Source: Nocardioides okcheonensis (GTDB taxonomy: Bacteria > Actinomycetota > Actinomycetes > Propionibacteriales > Nocardioidaceae). From it: 64,000 nucleotides of DNA. The stretch's first letter is position 1. The number at the start of each line of letters is the position of its first letter. The notes under the pieces are model-generated. The model made no database searches. It had not been told where the DNA came from and saw nothing but the letters and a program-made list of their open reading frames with translations. Shown here in pieces: positions 18,468 through 26,054 of the stretch. Where the stretch lies: NCBI RefSeq assembly GCF_020991065.1, contig NZ_CP087710.1, positions 1,178,001 to 1,242,000 of the forward strand. Reading direction: 5' to 3'. Made by a program: the position numbers and the translations under genes.

Positions 18468-18692
18468 ATGGAGCGCGACGAATGGGTCGAGATCGAATGG
18501 CTCGACGGGCCAGATGCGCGGCACCGAGACTGGGGTAGGTACCTGCGCGACAAGCACCCCGACCTGCGGGAACACCGCGACGAAGACTTCCGGATCGACG
18601 TTGTGTGCGGTCGCGACGGAGTTGATCGCGTGCGACTGATGAGGCGGCAAGAACCCACTGAACGACCGTCGAGGAAGAAGCCTCGGCGATGA
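18468..18692 (+). CDS. Island gene 1: small charged protein, unknown function
   Basis: A 74-residue soluble protein, very rich in Asp, Arg and Glu, with a basic C-terminal tail (RPSRKKPRR). The chosen start is the ATG at 18468 (MERDEWVEIEWLDG). An in-frame upstream ATG at 18423 would give 89 residues but includes a less natural segment. I do not recognise a family. It lies between repeat copies 1 and 2. Confidence 0.55.
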   Translation: MERDEWVEIEWLDGPDARHRDWGRYLRDKHPDLREHRDEDFRIDVVCGRDGVDRVRLMRRQEPTERPSRKKPRR

Positions 18693-18708
18693 ACGCTGGG
18701 GTTTGCGC

Positions 18709-18756
18709 AACGTCCGCTCATGCCGCGATGAGTGCACGCCTCTGCCGAGGCGAGGG
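18709..18756 (+). repeat. Cassette-boundary repeat copy 2
   Basis: Divergent two-box copy (AACGTCCGCTCATGCCGCG then TCTGCCGAGGCGAG) between convergent genes 1 and 2. The stop codon of island gene 2 begins immediately after it. Confidence 0.7.
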
Positions 18757-19257
18757 TCAGCGTGCAGGCTTGCGACGTTCAATGCTGTCGAGTTGCCTGC
18801 GCGCACTTTCGATGGAGTCCATGCACTCTCGTGCCGCAGCCATCTGGCGGTCCACAAGGTCCGCAGGCCAGGTGTCCTGGGCACCGTTGAGGTTCGTGCC
18901 CAGAGCGAAAGCCAAGTGGTAGGCGAGTCCTGCGTCATGCAAGGACCGCCGAAGCACGGGGTCGGCCAGTCGCTCCGAGTATCGCGGCAGGTCCACCATC
19001 GTCCGCCAAGCATCACCGTCCACCATGCGGAGTGACGGAGTGCCGTTCGGTCCCTGAGCGATCGGCAGTACGTGGCCGTAGGCCGTGTCCAACACCGCCC
19101 GTGTCCCCTTCAGGTCGTGTGGATCGCGGCGCGAGCGCCAAGCGCCGACAGCCTGAATCGTCAGAGCCGCGATACCGGCCAGAGCGCCCACCCATTGCAC
19201 AACGGTCCACAACACGACCGACAACCTCTCACGCGCAACGGCTAGGGCATCACTCAT
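18757..19257 (-). CDS. Island gene 2: single-pass membrane protein, unknown function
   Basis: A 166-residue protein with one predicted transmembrane helix at about residues 14-36 (VVLWTVVQWVGALAGIAALT) followed by a charged soluble domain. The ATG at 19257 (MSDALAVAR) lies at the edge of repeat copy 3; the in-frame extension upstream would translate the repeat itself and is rejected. The soluble part (RDPHDLKGTRAVLDTAYGHV, YHLAFALGTNLNGAQ) matches no family I know. The gene fills exactly the space between copies 2 and 3. Confidence 0.6.
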   Translation of the reverse strand: MSDALAVARERLSVVLWTVVQWVGALAGIAALTIQAVGAWRSRRDPHDLKGTRAVLDTAYGHVLPIAQGPNGTPSLRMVDGDAWRTMVDLPRYSERLADPVLRRSLHDAGLAYHLAFALGTNLNGAQDTWPADLVDRQMAAARECMDSIESARRQLDSIERRKPAR

Positions 19258-19292
19258 CTGCCGCGATGAGCGCACGGATCTGCCGATGTCAG
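19250..19292 (+). repeat. Cassette-boundary repeat copy 3
   Basis: Two-box copy (CATCTGCCGCGATGAGCGCA then CGGATCTGCCGATG) between divergent island genes 2 and 3. It slightly overlaps the start of gene 2. Confidence 0.85.
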
Positions 19293-19325
19293 GACGGCTC
19301 GGCATCGCGCTGCTTGGATGCAGGG

Positions 19326-19673
19326 GTGACCGCGTCGATAGCTGAACCGGTGCGCGGCAGGGCGAAGTTTGCCGTCCGCTCCCTTGCCGTCGCGACAGTT
19401 GCGTTGTTGTCGTCTGGCTGCGTAGAGCAACTGGAGTCCGGCCTGATCATCGTCAATGAGTCCGGGCAACCGCTCACCGTGTCAGGTCAGGTCGTACCTG
19501 AGAACGGTCGTCAGGTGGTGCTGACGAGCGGCGGGAAGTGCGGAGGGCCGGGCCTGAGTGCCCACGACGAGCGCGGGAACGTCTATGCCACGTTGGACAG
19601 CGACTGGTGTCCCGATGACGTCTGGACGATCGCGCTCCGAGGCCAGAGCAGCCTGGACCGCGTCGGATCGTGA
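19326..19673 (+). CDS. Island gene 3: putative lipoprotein
   Basis: A 115-residue product starting at a GTG at 19326, with a basic n-region, a hydrophobic stretch and the lipobox LLSSGC at about residue 32. The mature part is about 83 residues, beta-rich, with two further cysteines (GGKCGG, DSDWCPDD) that could form a disulphide. No family is recognised. Its base composition is less GC-rich than that of the chromosomal genes around the island. Confidence 0.6.
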   Translation: MTASIAEPVRGRAKFAVRSLAVATVALLSSGCVEQLESGLIIVNESGQPLTVSGQVVPENGRQVVLTSGGKCGGPGLSAHDERGNVYATLDSDWCPDDVWTIALRGQSSLDRVGS

Positions 19674-19712
19674 ACTCGTGAGCCTGGATAGCAGGGTGCG
19701 TCGCCGGGGCTG

Positions 19713-19763
19713 ACGAACGTCCGCTCATGCCGCCATCAGCGCGACCGCATCTACCAGGATCCG
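19713..19763 (+). repeat. Cassette-boundary repeat copy 4
   Basis: Degenerate two-box copy (AACGTCCGCTCATGCCGCC then CGCATCTACCAGGATCCGG) between convergent island genes 3 and 4. Confidence 0.65.
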
Positions 19764-19789
19764 GATGGGCCGCGACGTGCCCAACACTG

Positions 19790-20230
19790 CTAGCAAGCGG
19801 GGTGGCCACTGTCGAGCAGTGCAACCTTCGACGCTACGACGGGCCCTCCCTGCCTTGCCATCATGTCGTCGTAGAGCCAGTAACCGTCCAAGGACGGGTC
19901 TTCGCACTCGACTCCGAGGTCGAACACCTCGTGACCATCGTCCGTCGCGCACCCGTAGTAGGGCGCGGGAAAGCTAGAGCCGAGTTGCCAGATCTCGTCG
20001 CAAGGTTGCTCCTCGACTGAGCCATCCTCGGCGAACTCAGCGCAAGGATCGTTGGGCTTGCTCGAAGACACGCTGCCACTGTTGACCAAGCAGTTCACGG
20101 TCTTGGTAGCCGCATCGGGGACAGCCGCAGCGTCGTCGGAGCCGTCTCCAATGGCCGCACAGCCCGAGAGCGCGCACAGCGCACCGACCAACACAGCGAC
20201 GTACGCGACTGAGTCACGGGTCCGAAGCAT
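19790..20230 (-). CDS. Island gene 4: putative lipoprotein
   Basis: A 146-residue product starting at ATG 20230 with a signal sequence and the lipobox ALSGCAA at about residue 24. The mature part is acidic and contains several cysteines (VNCLVN, NDPCAEF, EQPCDE, YYGCAT, VECED) that probably form disulphides. An in-frame ATG at 20374 would add sequence translated from repeat copy 5, so the shorter start is preferred. Family and function are unknown. Confidence 0.6.
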   Translation of the reverse strand: MLRTRDSVAYVAVLVGALCALSGCAAIGDGSDDAAAVPDAATKTVNCLVNSGSVSSSKPNDPCAEFAEDGSVEEQPCDEIWQLGSSFPAPYYGCATDDGHEVFDLGVECEDPSLDGYWLYDDMMARQGGPVVASKVALLDSGHPAC

Positions 20231-20290
20231 CTTTGCGGTTGCCCTCTTCTGGCGGACTGGGCTGGCAGCGTAAGCGATCACGCTGCACCA

Positions 20291-20324
20291 AGCGTCCGGA
20301 TCTGCCGCGATCAGCGCGCCCGTC
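20291..20324 (+). repeat. Cassette-boundary repeat copy 5
   Basis: First box is complete (GCGTCCGGATCTGCCGCGAT then CAGCGCGC); the second box is lost. It lies between island genes 4 and 5, both on the minus strand. Confidence 0.75.
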
Positions 20325-20367
20325 ACAGACGAGGTGCGCATCGTCGCTGTCGCCTGGAGGTCAGGAA

Positions 20368-20661
20368 TCACCACAGGGAAACAACGACGACAGCTGCGCA
20401 GACCATCGCAAGGACGGCCATCACGATCGCGCCGATGCCGAGGCCTCGACTCCGCTCGTCACCCAGAGCCAGCACTCCCAGCACCAGCGCCACTAAGGCT
20501 CCGAGCACAGCGAACATGGTCAGGTAGACAGTCAGCGCGAGAATGGCGCTCAGCACCCCGAACGCGAGCCCCATCACAGCGAGAGGCGCAGTGTTGGGCG
20601 GCGGACCCGTGGCATCGTTCTCCTGCGGCCAACCGGTAGGCGTACGGGTCTCGTCCTCCAC
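20368..20661 (-). CDS. Island gene 5: small membrane protein, DUF4190-like
   Basis: A 97-residue protein with a polar proline-rich N-terminus and three hydrophobic segments (LAVMGLAFGVLSAILALTVY, AVLGALVALVLGVLALG, IVMAVLAMVCAAVVVVSL). This layout fits the DUF4190 family of small membrane proteins. The start is taken as the GTG at 20661 because TAGAGT lies exactly 7 nt upstream, indicating a leaderless transcript; a longer ATG start at 20691 is possible. Confidence 0.6.
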   Translation of the reverse strand: MEDETRTPTGWPQENDATGPPPNTAPLAVMGLAFGVLSAILALTVYLTMFAVLGALVALVLGVLALGDERSRGLGIGAIVMAVLAMVCAAVVVVSLW

Positions 20662-20698
20662 CGGTCGAACTCTAAGCCCGGACGAGACCATGGGTGGT

Positions 20699-20745
20699 CA
20701 CATCCGGATCTGCCGCTGATGGTGCGCGGATCTGCCGATGAGCAA
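20699..20745 (+). repeat. Cassette-boundary repeat copy 6
   Basis: Two-box copy (ATCCGGATCTGCCGCTGATG then CGGATCTGCCGATGAGC) between island genes 5 and 6, both on the minus strand. The inter-box segment reads CTGATGGTG, a variant shared with copy 9. Confidence 0.9.
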
Positions 20746-20772
20746 ATGCCCGTGGCAACCCATTCACAAGGT

Positions 20773-20985
20773 CTAGTTGGGTGATCGTCGCAACTTCGCG
20801 ATAGCGAAGAGGTTCGCGGCGGCGATCCCTGCGAAGCCCACGGCTGCCACCAGTGCGATGACCCTGGTAGACCCGTCGCTTCCGGCGGCAACCATCCCGA
20901 TGACCACTGCTGCGATGGCATTGGTCGCAGCCCACCAAGCAAAGTACTTGGTGGTTCGGCCAGTGGGGTTGTAGACCATCGTCAT
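20773..20985 (-). CDS. Island gene 6: two-helix small membrane protein
   Basis: A 70-residue protein with two predicted membrane helices (FAWWAATNAIAAVVIGMVAA and VIALVAAVGFAGIAAANLF) and short charged ends. Two ATGs (20985 and 20979) are possible starts. No family is recognised. It lies between repeat copies 6 and 7. Confidence 0.5.
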   Translation of the reverse strand: MTMVYNPTGRTTKYFAWWAATNAIAAVVIGMVAAGSDGSTRVIALVAAVGFAGIAAANLFAIAKLRRSPN

Positions 20986-21062
20986 CTCACGATCTCGTCA
21001 TGCGGCGCGGTCAGGCATCTCCGCGCGATACTGGCACACCGCGCCGCAGGCTTGGACGCGGT

Positions 21063-21114
21063 CAACGTCCGGATCTGCCGCGATCAGCTCGAGCGGATCT
21101 GCCGATGTCCGGTC
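21063..21114 (+). repeat. Cassette-boundary repeat copy 7
   Basis: Best-preserved two-box copy (AACGTCCGGATCTGCCGCG then GCGGATCTGCCGATGTCCGG) between divergent island genes 6 and 7. The two GGATCTGCCG boxes are about two helical turns apart. Confidence 0.92.
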
Positions 21115-21130
21115 GTGTCACGATGCGGCT

Positions 21131-21466
21131 ATGACTGGAGATCGCCTGGCCGCAGAACGAGCACAGCGCGTGGTTCCACTGGTGGAACACAACGTGAAGA
21201 CCGAATTGCAGGTCACGAACGGCATGTTCGACCTCGCACTCAGCGAGGAGACAATCGACCTGCTCGTGCAGGGCGTAACCTCGGACCTTCTCCACGCCTT
21301 CGAGGTCGACTGGTCACCGGACTGGGTCAAGGCGGGCGACGTCCATCACTGGGGCGAGTCGGGGCGACACTTCGCCCGCTGCGGCGTTTGCCTTACGGAC
21401 TCCCTGCCATCGCCAGACCCGGAGACTGCACGAGCCTGGGTTTGCGAGCACGAGAAGTCTCACTGA
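21131..21466 (+). CDS. Island gene 7: hypothetical cytoplasmic protein
   Basis: A 111-residue soluble protein starting at ATG 21131, acidic, with a cysteine pair (RCGVCL) and a late Cys/His segment (WVCEHEKSH) that could bind zinc. No signal peptide or membrane helix is seen and no family is recognised. Its stop codon touches repeat copy 8. Confidence 0.55.
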   Translation: MTGDRLAAERAQRVVPLVEHNVKTELQVTNGMFDLALSEETIDLLVQGVTSDLLHAFEVDWSPDWVKAGDVHHWGESGRHFARCGVCLTDSLPSPDPETARAWVCEHEKSH

Positions 21467-21508
21467 ACGACCGGACCTGCCGCGATGAGCGCGCGGAACT
21501 GCAGATGG
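21466..21508 (+). repeat. Cassette-boundary repeat copy 8
   Basis: Two-box copy with a few changes (AACGACCGGACCTGCCGCG then CGGAACTGCAGATGG) between convergent island genes 7 and 8. Confidence 0.8.
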
Positions 21509-21519
21509 GCTGTGCCACG

Positions 21520-23184
21520 TCACCCTGCTCTGCGGCGTTCTGTCACCACCCAGTGGCCGTTGCTTCTCGTCACCCGAGCGGGGAGCCACTCGACGGCTGT
21601 GGGGAAGGAAAGACTGACCACCCGCCCGTCGTACTGGCCGACCGGACGACACTGCTCGCCTGCAGGCACGAACGGATCGGGGTTAGGCAGAGGCGCAGAC
21701 CACTCGGTATCCGGAGGCTCTGCCACTCGCACCACCAGCCGGCACCGGTTACCGTCCGCTTTGGCAGAAACCAGGACGAGGGTGCCGTCGTCGACCTGGA
21801 ACGTCCGGCTGTTTTCCGGCACTGCTGGACCCGCTTGGCGCAGTCCTTCCTCGGGCGTCCAGCGGTTGGCGGGTGAGCCACCGAAGAACAGATCCTCACC
21901 GACTCGGGTGGGCAGCTGGTCGCCGAAGGCTGAAGCCCATGTCAGGCCGTCCTCGGTGACTGCGTGGAATCCGACGTAGGTCCACTCGGCCTGCGGTGAG
22001 GGACGCGAGCGGCAGCGCATGGACACGTAGAAGGGTTCGTCGGCCGGGGTCGAGGTCGGGGCGATCTCGAAGCATCTGAGTCCGCGGGGTGCCACCGCGA
22101 CAGTCACAGGCTCGGTCCAACGGGCTTGACCGGGGAAGTGCACCTGGGCGACGAGGCGCCGTCCGTCCGGGGAGGCTGTGAGCACTTCTCGCCAGTGCCA
22201 GTACCCCGTCCTGACCGTGCTGCCGGCGGCCTGTCGTCCGGGCCGAGGGACGTAGCGCACCATCCCGGTCGGGTCCTTGGTGGTCGCCTCCCACCGGTCA
22301 TCGACGCGCACCAGGTACGACGGCTCCGCGCGATCGGTGTGCACCAGCAGCTGGTCGCTGGTGAAGGCCTCCAACGTGGTGGCGCAGTTCCCCGATTCTG
22401 TAGGTGCCGTCGTTGTTGCCTGCTCCGTGAAGCGGAGGGCACTCGTGGACGCCTCGACCGGTGGGGTCGTGAGCAGCTTCAACCGGCACGCGCCGTCCTC
22501 CGCACGTCCAGCCACCACCCGTAGGGTGCCGTCCGGAGCCAGCATCGGGGCACCCGGCGCGCTCCCGGCGGGCAGGTTCACGGGCGCGAGGTTGCGAAGG
22601 CCACCGTCACGGGTCCACACGACGTATCCGCGCTCGGTGGCACCGAAGAACACCTGACCACCATCGGAGGAGAGCTCGGGCACCTGCACGACGCCCTTGT
22701 TGGTGGGCCGGCTGGTCAGGCACGACCCGACGCGGCACGGAGGCTCCTGCACGTGCTCGTAGTGGTCGCTAACGACGCACGAACCCGGCCGGCACACGAC
22801 GAACACGCTCGTGGCGACACCCGGTTCATCGACCTCGTCCTCCCAGGGAGCGACGGTGTTGTACGTCGCCCGGATCGCCAAGGTGGTCCCCGCCAGCCGG
22901 ACACTCGTCCCGATCAAGTAATGGCCCGCCCCGCCGTCGATCACCTCAGGGGCTGACCAGTCCGATCCGTCGGGGCCACGCCACCACACCTCGACCTTGT
23001 CTCCGGGAGAAACCGCAACGGTGCCAGAGCGGCCTTCATCGAGACGCAGGTAACGGGCGCGCTCACCAGGACCTCCGCTTCCAGAGCCCACGCTCGGCCC
23101 AGTGTCCCTGGCCAGAGCCGAGCCCAACGCAATGACGGACAGCGCGACCAGCAGCGCCACCACGACCGCTGCGGTCCTCTTCAT
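21520..23184 (-). CDS. Island gene 8: large secreted protein, probable beta-propeller
   Basis: A 554-residue product with an N-terminal signal segment (MKRTAAVVVALLVALSVIAL) and a long exported part rich in beta strands, Trp and paired cysteines (VVCRPGSCVV, PPCRVGSCLT). Repeated segments such as PMLAPDGTLRVVAG and TASPDGRRLVAQV look like propeller blades. It is the largest gene in the island. It may have a function similar to that of the secreted proteins at 11309 and 17387, although no strong motif is shared. It lies between repeat copies 8 and 9. Confidence 0.65.
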   Translation of the reverse strand: MKRTAAVVVALLVALSVIALGSALARDTGPSVGSGSGGPGERARYLRLDEGRSGTVAVSPGDKVEVWWRGPDGSDWSAPEVIDGGAGHYLIGTSVRLAGTTLAIRATYNTVAPWEDEVDEPGVATSVFVVCRPGSCVVSDHYEHVQEPPCRVGSCLTSRPTNKGVVQVPELSSDGGQVFFGATERGYVVWTRDGGLRNLAPVNLPAGSAPGAPMLAPDGTLRVVAGRAEDGACRLKLLTTPPVEASTSALRFTEQATTTAPTESGNCATTLEAFTSDQLLVHTDRAEPSYLVRVDDRWEATTKDPTGMVRYVPRPGRQAAGSTVRTGYWHWREVLTASPDGRRLVAQVHFPGQARWTEPVTVAVAPRGLRCFEIAPTSTPADEPFYVSMRCRSRPSPQAEWTYVGFHAVTEDGLTWASAFGDQLPTRVGEDLFFGGSPANRWTPEEGLRQAGPAVPENSRTFQVDDGTLVLVSAKADGNRCRLVVRVAEPPDTEWSAPLPNPDPFVPAGEQCRPVGQYDGRVVSLSFPTAVEWLPARVTRSNGHWVVTERRRAG

Positions 23185-23227
23185 GAAGTGATGCTAGCCG
23201 CGACTGCCTTCTCGACCCCCACCCGAC

Positions 23228-23282
23228 GAACGTCCGGATCTGCCGCTGATGGTGTACGCAGATCTGCCGAGATGAGCGAACG
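23228..23282 (+). repeat. Cassette-boundary repeat copy 9
   Basis: Two-box copy (AACGTCCGGATCTGCCGCTG then AGATCTGCCGAGATGAGCG) between divergent island genes 8 and 9. Its inter-box variant is shared with copy 6. Confidence 0.9.
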
Positions 23283-23315
23283 CCCAGAGCGTCGACGCTC
23301 GGTAGCCTCGAACCC

Positions 23316-23600
23316 ATGACCGAGGATGACGCGCGCCGAGTGGCTGTCTCGCTGCTCAATTCCCTCTACCCCGAGTTCGCCGCGGGCGAATGGATGATCT
23401 CGGGCGTCGACGAGTACGACACCGCATGGGCGTTCTCCTACAACAGCCGCGCGTTCCTCGACGCAGGCGAGGTAACCCATGCGCTTACCGGAAACGGTGC
23501 CCTCGTCGTCCCCAAGTCCGGCGACGAACCATGGCTCACATGGTCAGGAGCCGACACGGCGAGCCAGATCGCCCGGGGACGGTCTGCCTTCGACAACTGA
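23316..23600 (+). CDS. Island gene 9: probable Imm35/YrhB-type immunity protein
   Basis: A 94-residue soluble protein whose pattern (DARRVAVSLLNSLYP, WAFSYNSRAFLDAG, HALTGNGALVVPKSG) resembles the Imm35 (YrhB) immunity family that protects cells from polymorphic toxins. No toxin gene lies next to it, so it would be an orphan immunity gene. The ATG at 23316 is 7 nt after TAGCCT, indicating a leaderless transcript. It sits between repeat copies 9 and 10. Confidence 0.6.
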   Translation: MTEDDARRVAVSLLNSLYPEFAAGEWMISGVDEYDTAWAFSYNSRAFLDAGEVTHALTGNGALVVPKSGDEPWLTWSGADTASQIARGRSAFDN

Positions 23601-23603
23601 CGC

Positions 23604-23624
23604 CAACGTCCGGATCTGCCGCGA
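23604..23624 (+). repeat. Cassette-boundary repeat copy 10
   Basis: First box only (AACGTCCGGATCTGCCGCG), directly after the stop of island gene 9. It marks the right end of the island. Confidence 0.85.
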
Positions 23625-23704
23625 CCCGTGCGTCCGCACTGCCCAGCGTCCCTTCGTCGAAGTTGAGGCCGTAGTGCTGCCGCCGGCGGACGCAACCCGG
23701 GAGC

Positions 23705-23765
23705 GCACGTGCGGCGGATGTGGTCCCGCATCGGCAACTTCGAGGGCGAGAACCGCCGCACGTGC
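23705..23765. repeat. Inverted repeat with 13-bp arms
   Basis: GCACGTGCGGCGG at 23705-23717 is matched by its reverse complement at 23753-23765. Together with the palindrome at 23782-23842 it fills the roughly 300-nt non-coding stretch between the island and the GNAT gene. It may be a REP-like element or the remains of a mobile element end. Confidence 0.75.
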
Positions 23766-23781
23766 GGCGCCGGAGCGTCGT

Positions 23782-23842
23782 ACACGTGTCCGAGATCTTG
23801 CCCTCGAGCTGTTGGGCGAAGGGCGACAGGTCGGACACGTGT
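23782..23842. repeat. Inverted repeat with 12-bp arms
   Basis: ACACGTGTCCGA at 23782-23793 and TCGGACACGTGT at 23831-23842 are exact reverse complements, with a further GCCCT/AGGGC pairing inside. The resulting long stem-loop follows the 23705 palindrome. No open reading frame here looks real. Confidence 0.75.
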
Positions 23843-23925
23843 GCCCGAGCGGGCAGCACGCGCCCCGACATCCGGACTGCCGTTCGAGTGCGTCCTCGTG
23901 CCCACGACGAGCGGGGAGGACCCAG

Positions 23926-24777
23926 CTAGAACATCACGGTCGCGAAGGTCGCGGTCTGCTCGAAGCCGACGCGCGCGTAGGTCGCGCGAGCCGCGGTGTT
24001 CCAGTCGTTGACGTAGAGCGACACGACCGGCGCGACGCCCGCCCCGATGACGTGGTGCACCACCGAGGCCATCCCGCGGGTGGCGAGGCCCTCGCCGCGA
24101 CGGTCCGGGCGGACCCACACGCCCTGCACCTGGGCGGCGTGCGGGGTGGCGCACGCGACCTCGGCCTTGAACACCACGCCCTGCTCGTCGAAGCTGGCCA
24201 TCGACCAGCCCCGCCCGATGAGCTGCTGGACGCGTGCGCGGTAGAGGTCGCCGCCGCCGGCGTCGTTCTCCGGCGAGACCCCGACCTCCTCGGTGTACAT
24301 CGCCACGCACGCGGGGTAGAGCACGTCGAGGTCGCGCGGGGTGGTGAGGCGTACGTCGGGGTCCGCGGCCACGTCCGGGAGGCGGGCCATCTCGAGGTGG
24401 GGCTGGTTCCGGCGGACCTCGCGCGGGCGCTGCCAGCGTGCCTCGACCTCCTCCCACAGGGCCGCGACGACGTCGTGAGGCCCGACGATCGTGCCCACGG
24501 AGGCGCGTCGGCGCAGCGCGACGTCGGCGAACGCGCCCACGTCGTCGGGCGTGCACTGCACCGGCACGAGGTTGGCGCCGAGGTGGCAGCCCGCGACGAG
24601 GTCCTCACCGACGAACCGGCCCCACACCTGGCCGCCGAGCCAGCGCTCGTCGAGGTTGGTGAGGCGGGCGCGGTAGTCGGCGAACACGTTGACCACGGGG
24701 TCCTGCTCGGCGAGCTCGATGAAGCGGTCCCGGTCGGCCGGGCCCAGCACACGCACCAGCTCGCGGGTCCTCAGCAC
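23926..24777 (-). CDS. GNAT-family N-acetyltransferase with DUF4081 N-terminal domain
   Basis: The 283-residue protein has an N-terminal domain of the DUF4081 type and a C-terminal GNAT domain, whose acetyl-CoA loop is VWVRPDRRGEGLATRGMA, followed by VSLYVNDWNTAARATYARVG (two separate segments). The same gene follows ispG in mycobacteria (Rv2867c next to gcpE, from memory), so this is conserved synteny. The substrate is unknown. The GTG at 24777 is 6 nt after TAGGCT, so it may have its own leaderless promoter although it follows ispG closely. Confidence 0.85.
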   Translation of the reverse strand: MLRTRELVRVLGPADRDRFIELAEQDPVVNVFADYRARLTNLDERWLGGQVWGRFVGEDLVAGCHLGANLVPVQCTPDDVGAFADVALRRRASVGTIVGPHDVVAALWEEVEARWQRPREVRRNQPHLEMARLPDVAADPDVRLTTPRDLDVLYPACVAMYTEEVGVSPENDAGGGDLYRARVQQLIGRGWSMASFDEQGVVFKAEVACATPHAAQVQGVWVRPDRRGEGLATRGMASVVHHVIGAGVAPVVSLYVNDWNTAARATYARVGFEQTATFATVMF

Positions 24778-24825
24778 GTGGGGAGCCTACCCACGTGGGG
24801 CCCGGGCGTGGGACGCCCGCGGGGA

Positions 24826-25974
24826 TCAGCTGACGGTGACCGACGCCTCCGCGCCCTCGACGGCCTCCATGCCCTCGGCGATGCGCATCGCCTCCTCGAT
24901 CAGGGTCTCGACGATCTTCGACTCCGGAACGGTCTTGATCACCTCGCCCTTGACGAAGATCTGGCCCTTGCCGTTGCCCGACGCGACGCCCAGGTCGGCC
25001 TCGCGGGCCTCGCCCGGCCCGTTGACGACGCAGCCCATGACGGCGACGCGCAGCGGCACCTCGAGCCCGTCGAGGCCGGCGGTGACCTCCTCGGCCAGCT
25101 TGTAGACGTCGACCTGCGCGCGCCCGCAGCTGGGGCACGACACGATCTCGAGGCGGCGCGGCTTGAGGTTGAGCGACTCGAGGATCTGGAGGCCGACCTT
25201 GACCTCCTCGACCGGCGGCGCCGACAGCGAGACGCGGATGGTGTCGCCGATGCCCTTGCTGAGCAGGTGCCCGAAGGCCACGGCCGACTTGATGGTGCCC
25301 TGGAAGGCCGGTCCGGCCTCGGTGACGCCGAGGTGCAGCGGCCAGTCGCCGGCCTCGGCGAGCAGCTCGTAGGCGCGCACCATCACGACCGGGTCGTTGT
25401 GCTTGACCGAGATCTTGAAGTCGTGGAAGTCGTGCTCCTCGAAGAGGCTGGCCTCCCACACCGCGGACTCGACGAGCGCCTCGGGGGTGGCCTTGCCGTA
25501 CTTGTCGAGGATCCGCTTGTCCAGCGAGCCGGCGTTGACGCCGATCCGGATCGACGTGCCGCGGTCCTTGGCGGCCTTCGCGATCTCCTTGACCTGGTCG
25601 TCGAACTTGCGGATGTTGCCCGGGTTGACCCGGACGGCCGCGCACCCGGCGTCGATCGCGGCGAAGACGTACTTCGGCTGGAAGTGGATGTCGGCGATCA
25701 CCGGGATCTGCGAGTGCTGGGCGATCTCGGGGAGCGCGTCGGCGTCGTCCTGGCTCGGGCAGGCGACGCGCACGATGTCGCACCCGGTGGCGGTGAGCTC
25801 GGCGATCTGCTGGAGCGTGGAGTTGACGTCGGAGGTCAGCGTCGTGGTCATCGACTGCACCGAGATCGGGTGGTCGCTGCCGACCCCCACGGACCCCACC
25901 TGGATCTGGCGGGTCTTGCGCCGGGGCGCGAGGACGGGGGGCGGGAGGGCGGGCATGCCGAGGCCGACGGTCAT
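24826..25974 (-). CDS. ispG: 4-hydroxy-3-methylbut-2-en-1-yl diphosphate synthase
   Basis: IspG (GcpE) carries out the penultimate step of the MEP isoprenoid pathway using a 4Fe-4S cluster. The 382-residue protein has the family N-terminus ([20 protein letters not shown]) and the cluster cysteines in [12 protein letters not shown] and [15 protein letters not shown]. The start is ATG 25974, 6 nt after TACGAT. It follows the M50 protease and dxr on the same strand, the usual actinobacterial dxr-rip1-ispG arrangement. Dxr supplies the MEP upstream in the same pathway. Confidence 0.97.
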   Translation of the reverse strand: MTVGLGMPALPPPVLAPRRKTRQIQVGSVGVGSDHPISVQSMTTTLTSDVNSTLQQIAELTATGCDIVRVACPSQDDADALPEIAQHSQIPVIADIHFQPKYVFAAIDAGCAAVRVNPGNIRKFDDQVKEIAKAAKDRGTSIRIGVNAGSLDKRILDKYGKATPEALVESAVWEASLFEEHDFHDFKISVKHNDPVVMVRAYELLAEAGDWPLHLGVTEAGPAFQGTIKSAVAFGHLLSKGIGDTIRVSLSAPPVEEVKVGLQILESLNLKPRRLEIVSCPSCGRAQVDVYKLAEEVTAGLDGLEVPLRVAVMGCVVNGPGEAREADLGVASGNGKGQIFVKGEVIKTVPESKIVETLIEEAMRIAEGMEAVEGAEASVTVS

Positions 25975-26054
25975 GCCTCCATCGTACGGCCCGGCGCCCC
26001 GCGGGCCGCCGCCGGAGCGGGCATCCCCCGAGCGGTGGCGGCGGACTGGTGGGG

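Noticed and set aside
18689..18922. Plus-strand small ORF between island genes 1 and 2
   Set aside because: It overlaps repeat copy 2 and island gene 2 on the other strand; its composition looks like a shadow.
18391..23624. CRISPR array
   Set aside because: Repeats are irregularly spaced (about 200 to 1,700 bp), the intervals are genes rather than spacers, and no cas genes are present.
18391..23624. Classical integron with attC sites
   Set aside because: No GTTRRRY/RYYYAAC core pair could be found at the repeats, genes lie in both orientations, and no IntI is present. The XerC at 47250 is the housekeeping enzyme.
18391..23624. Xer/pdif modules
   Set aside because: The repeats are GC-rich and do not resemble the two 11-bp arms with a 6-bp centre of dif sites.
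23536..23871. Minus-strand ORF covering the palindromes next to the island
   Set aside because: It runs through two inverted repeats and a cassette repeat, has no family resemblance and no ribosome-binding site.
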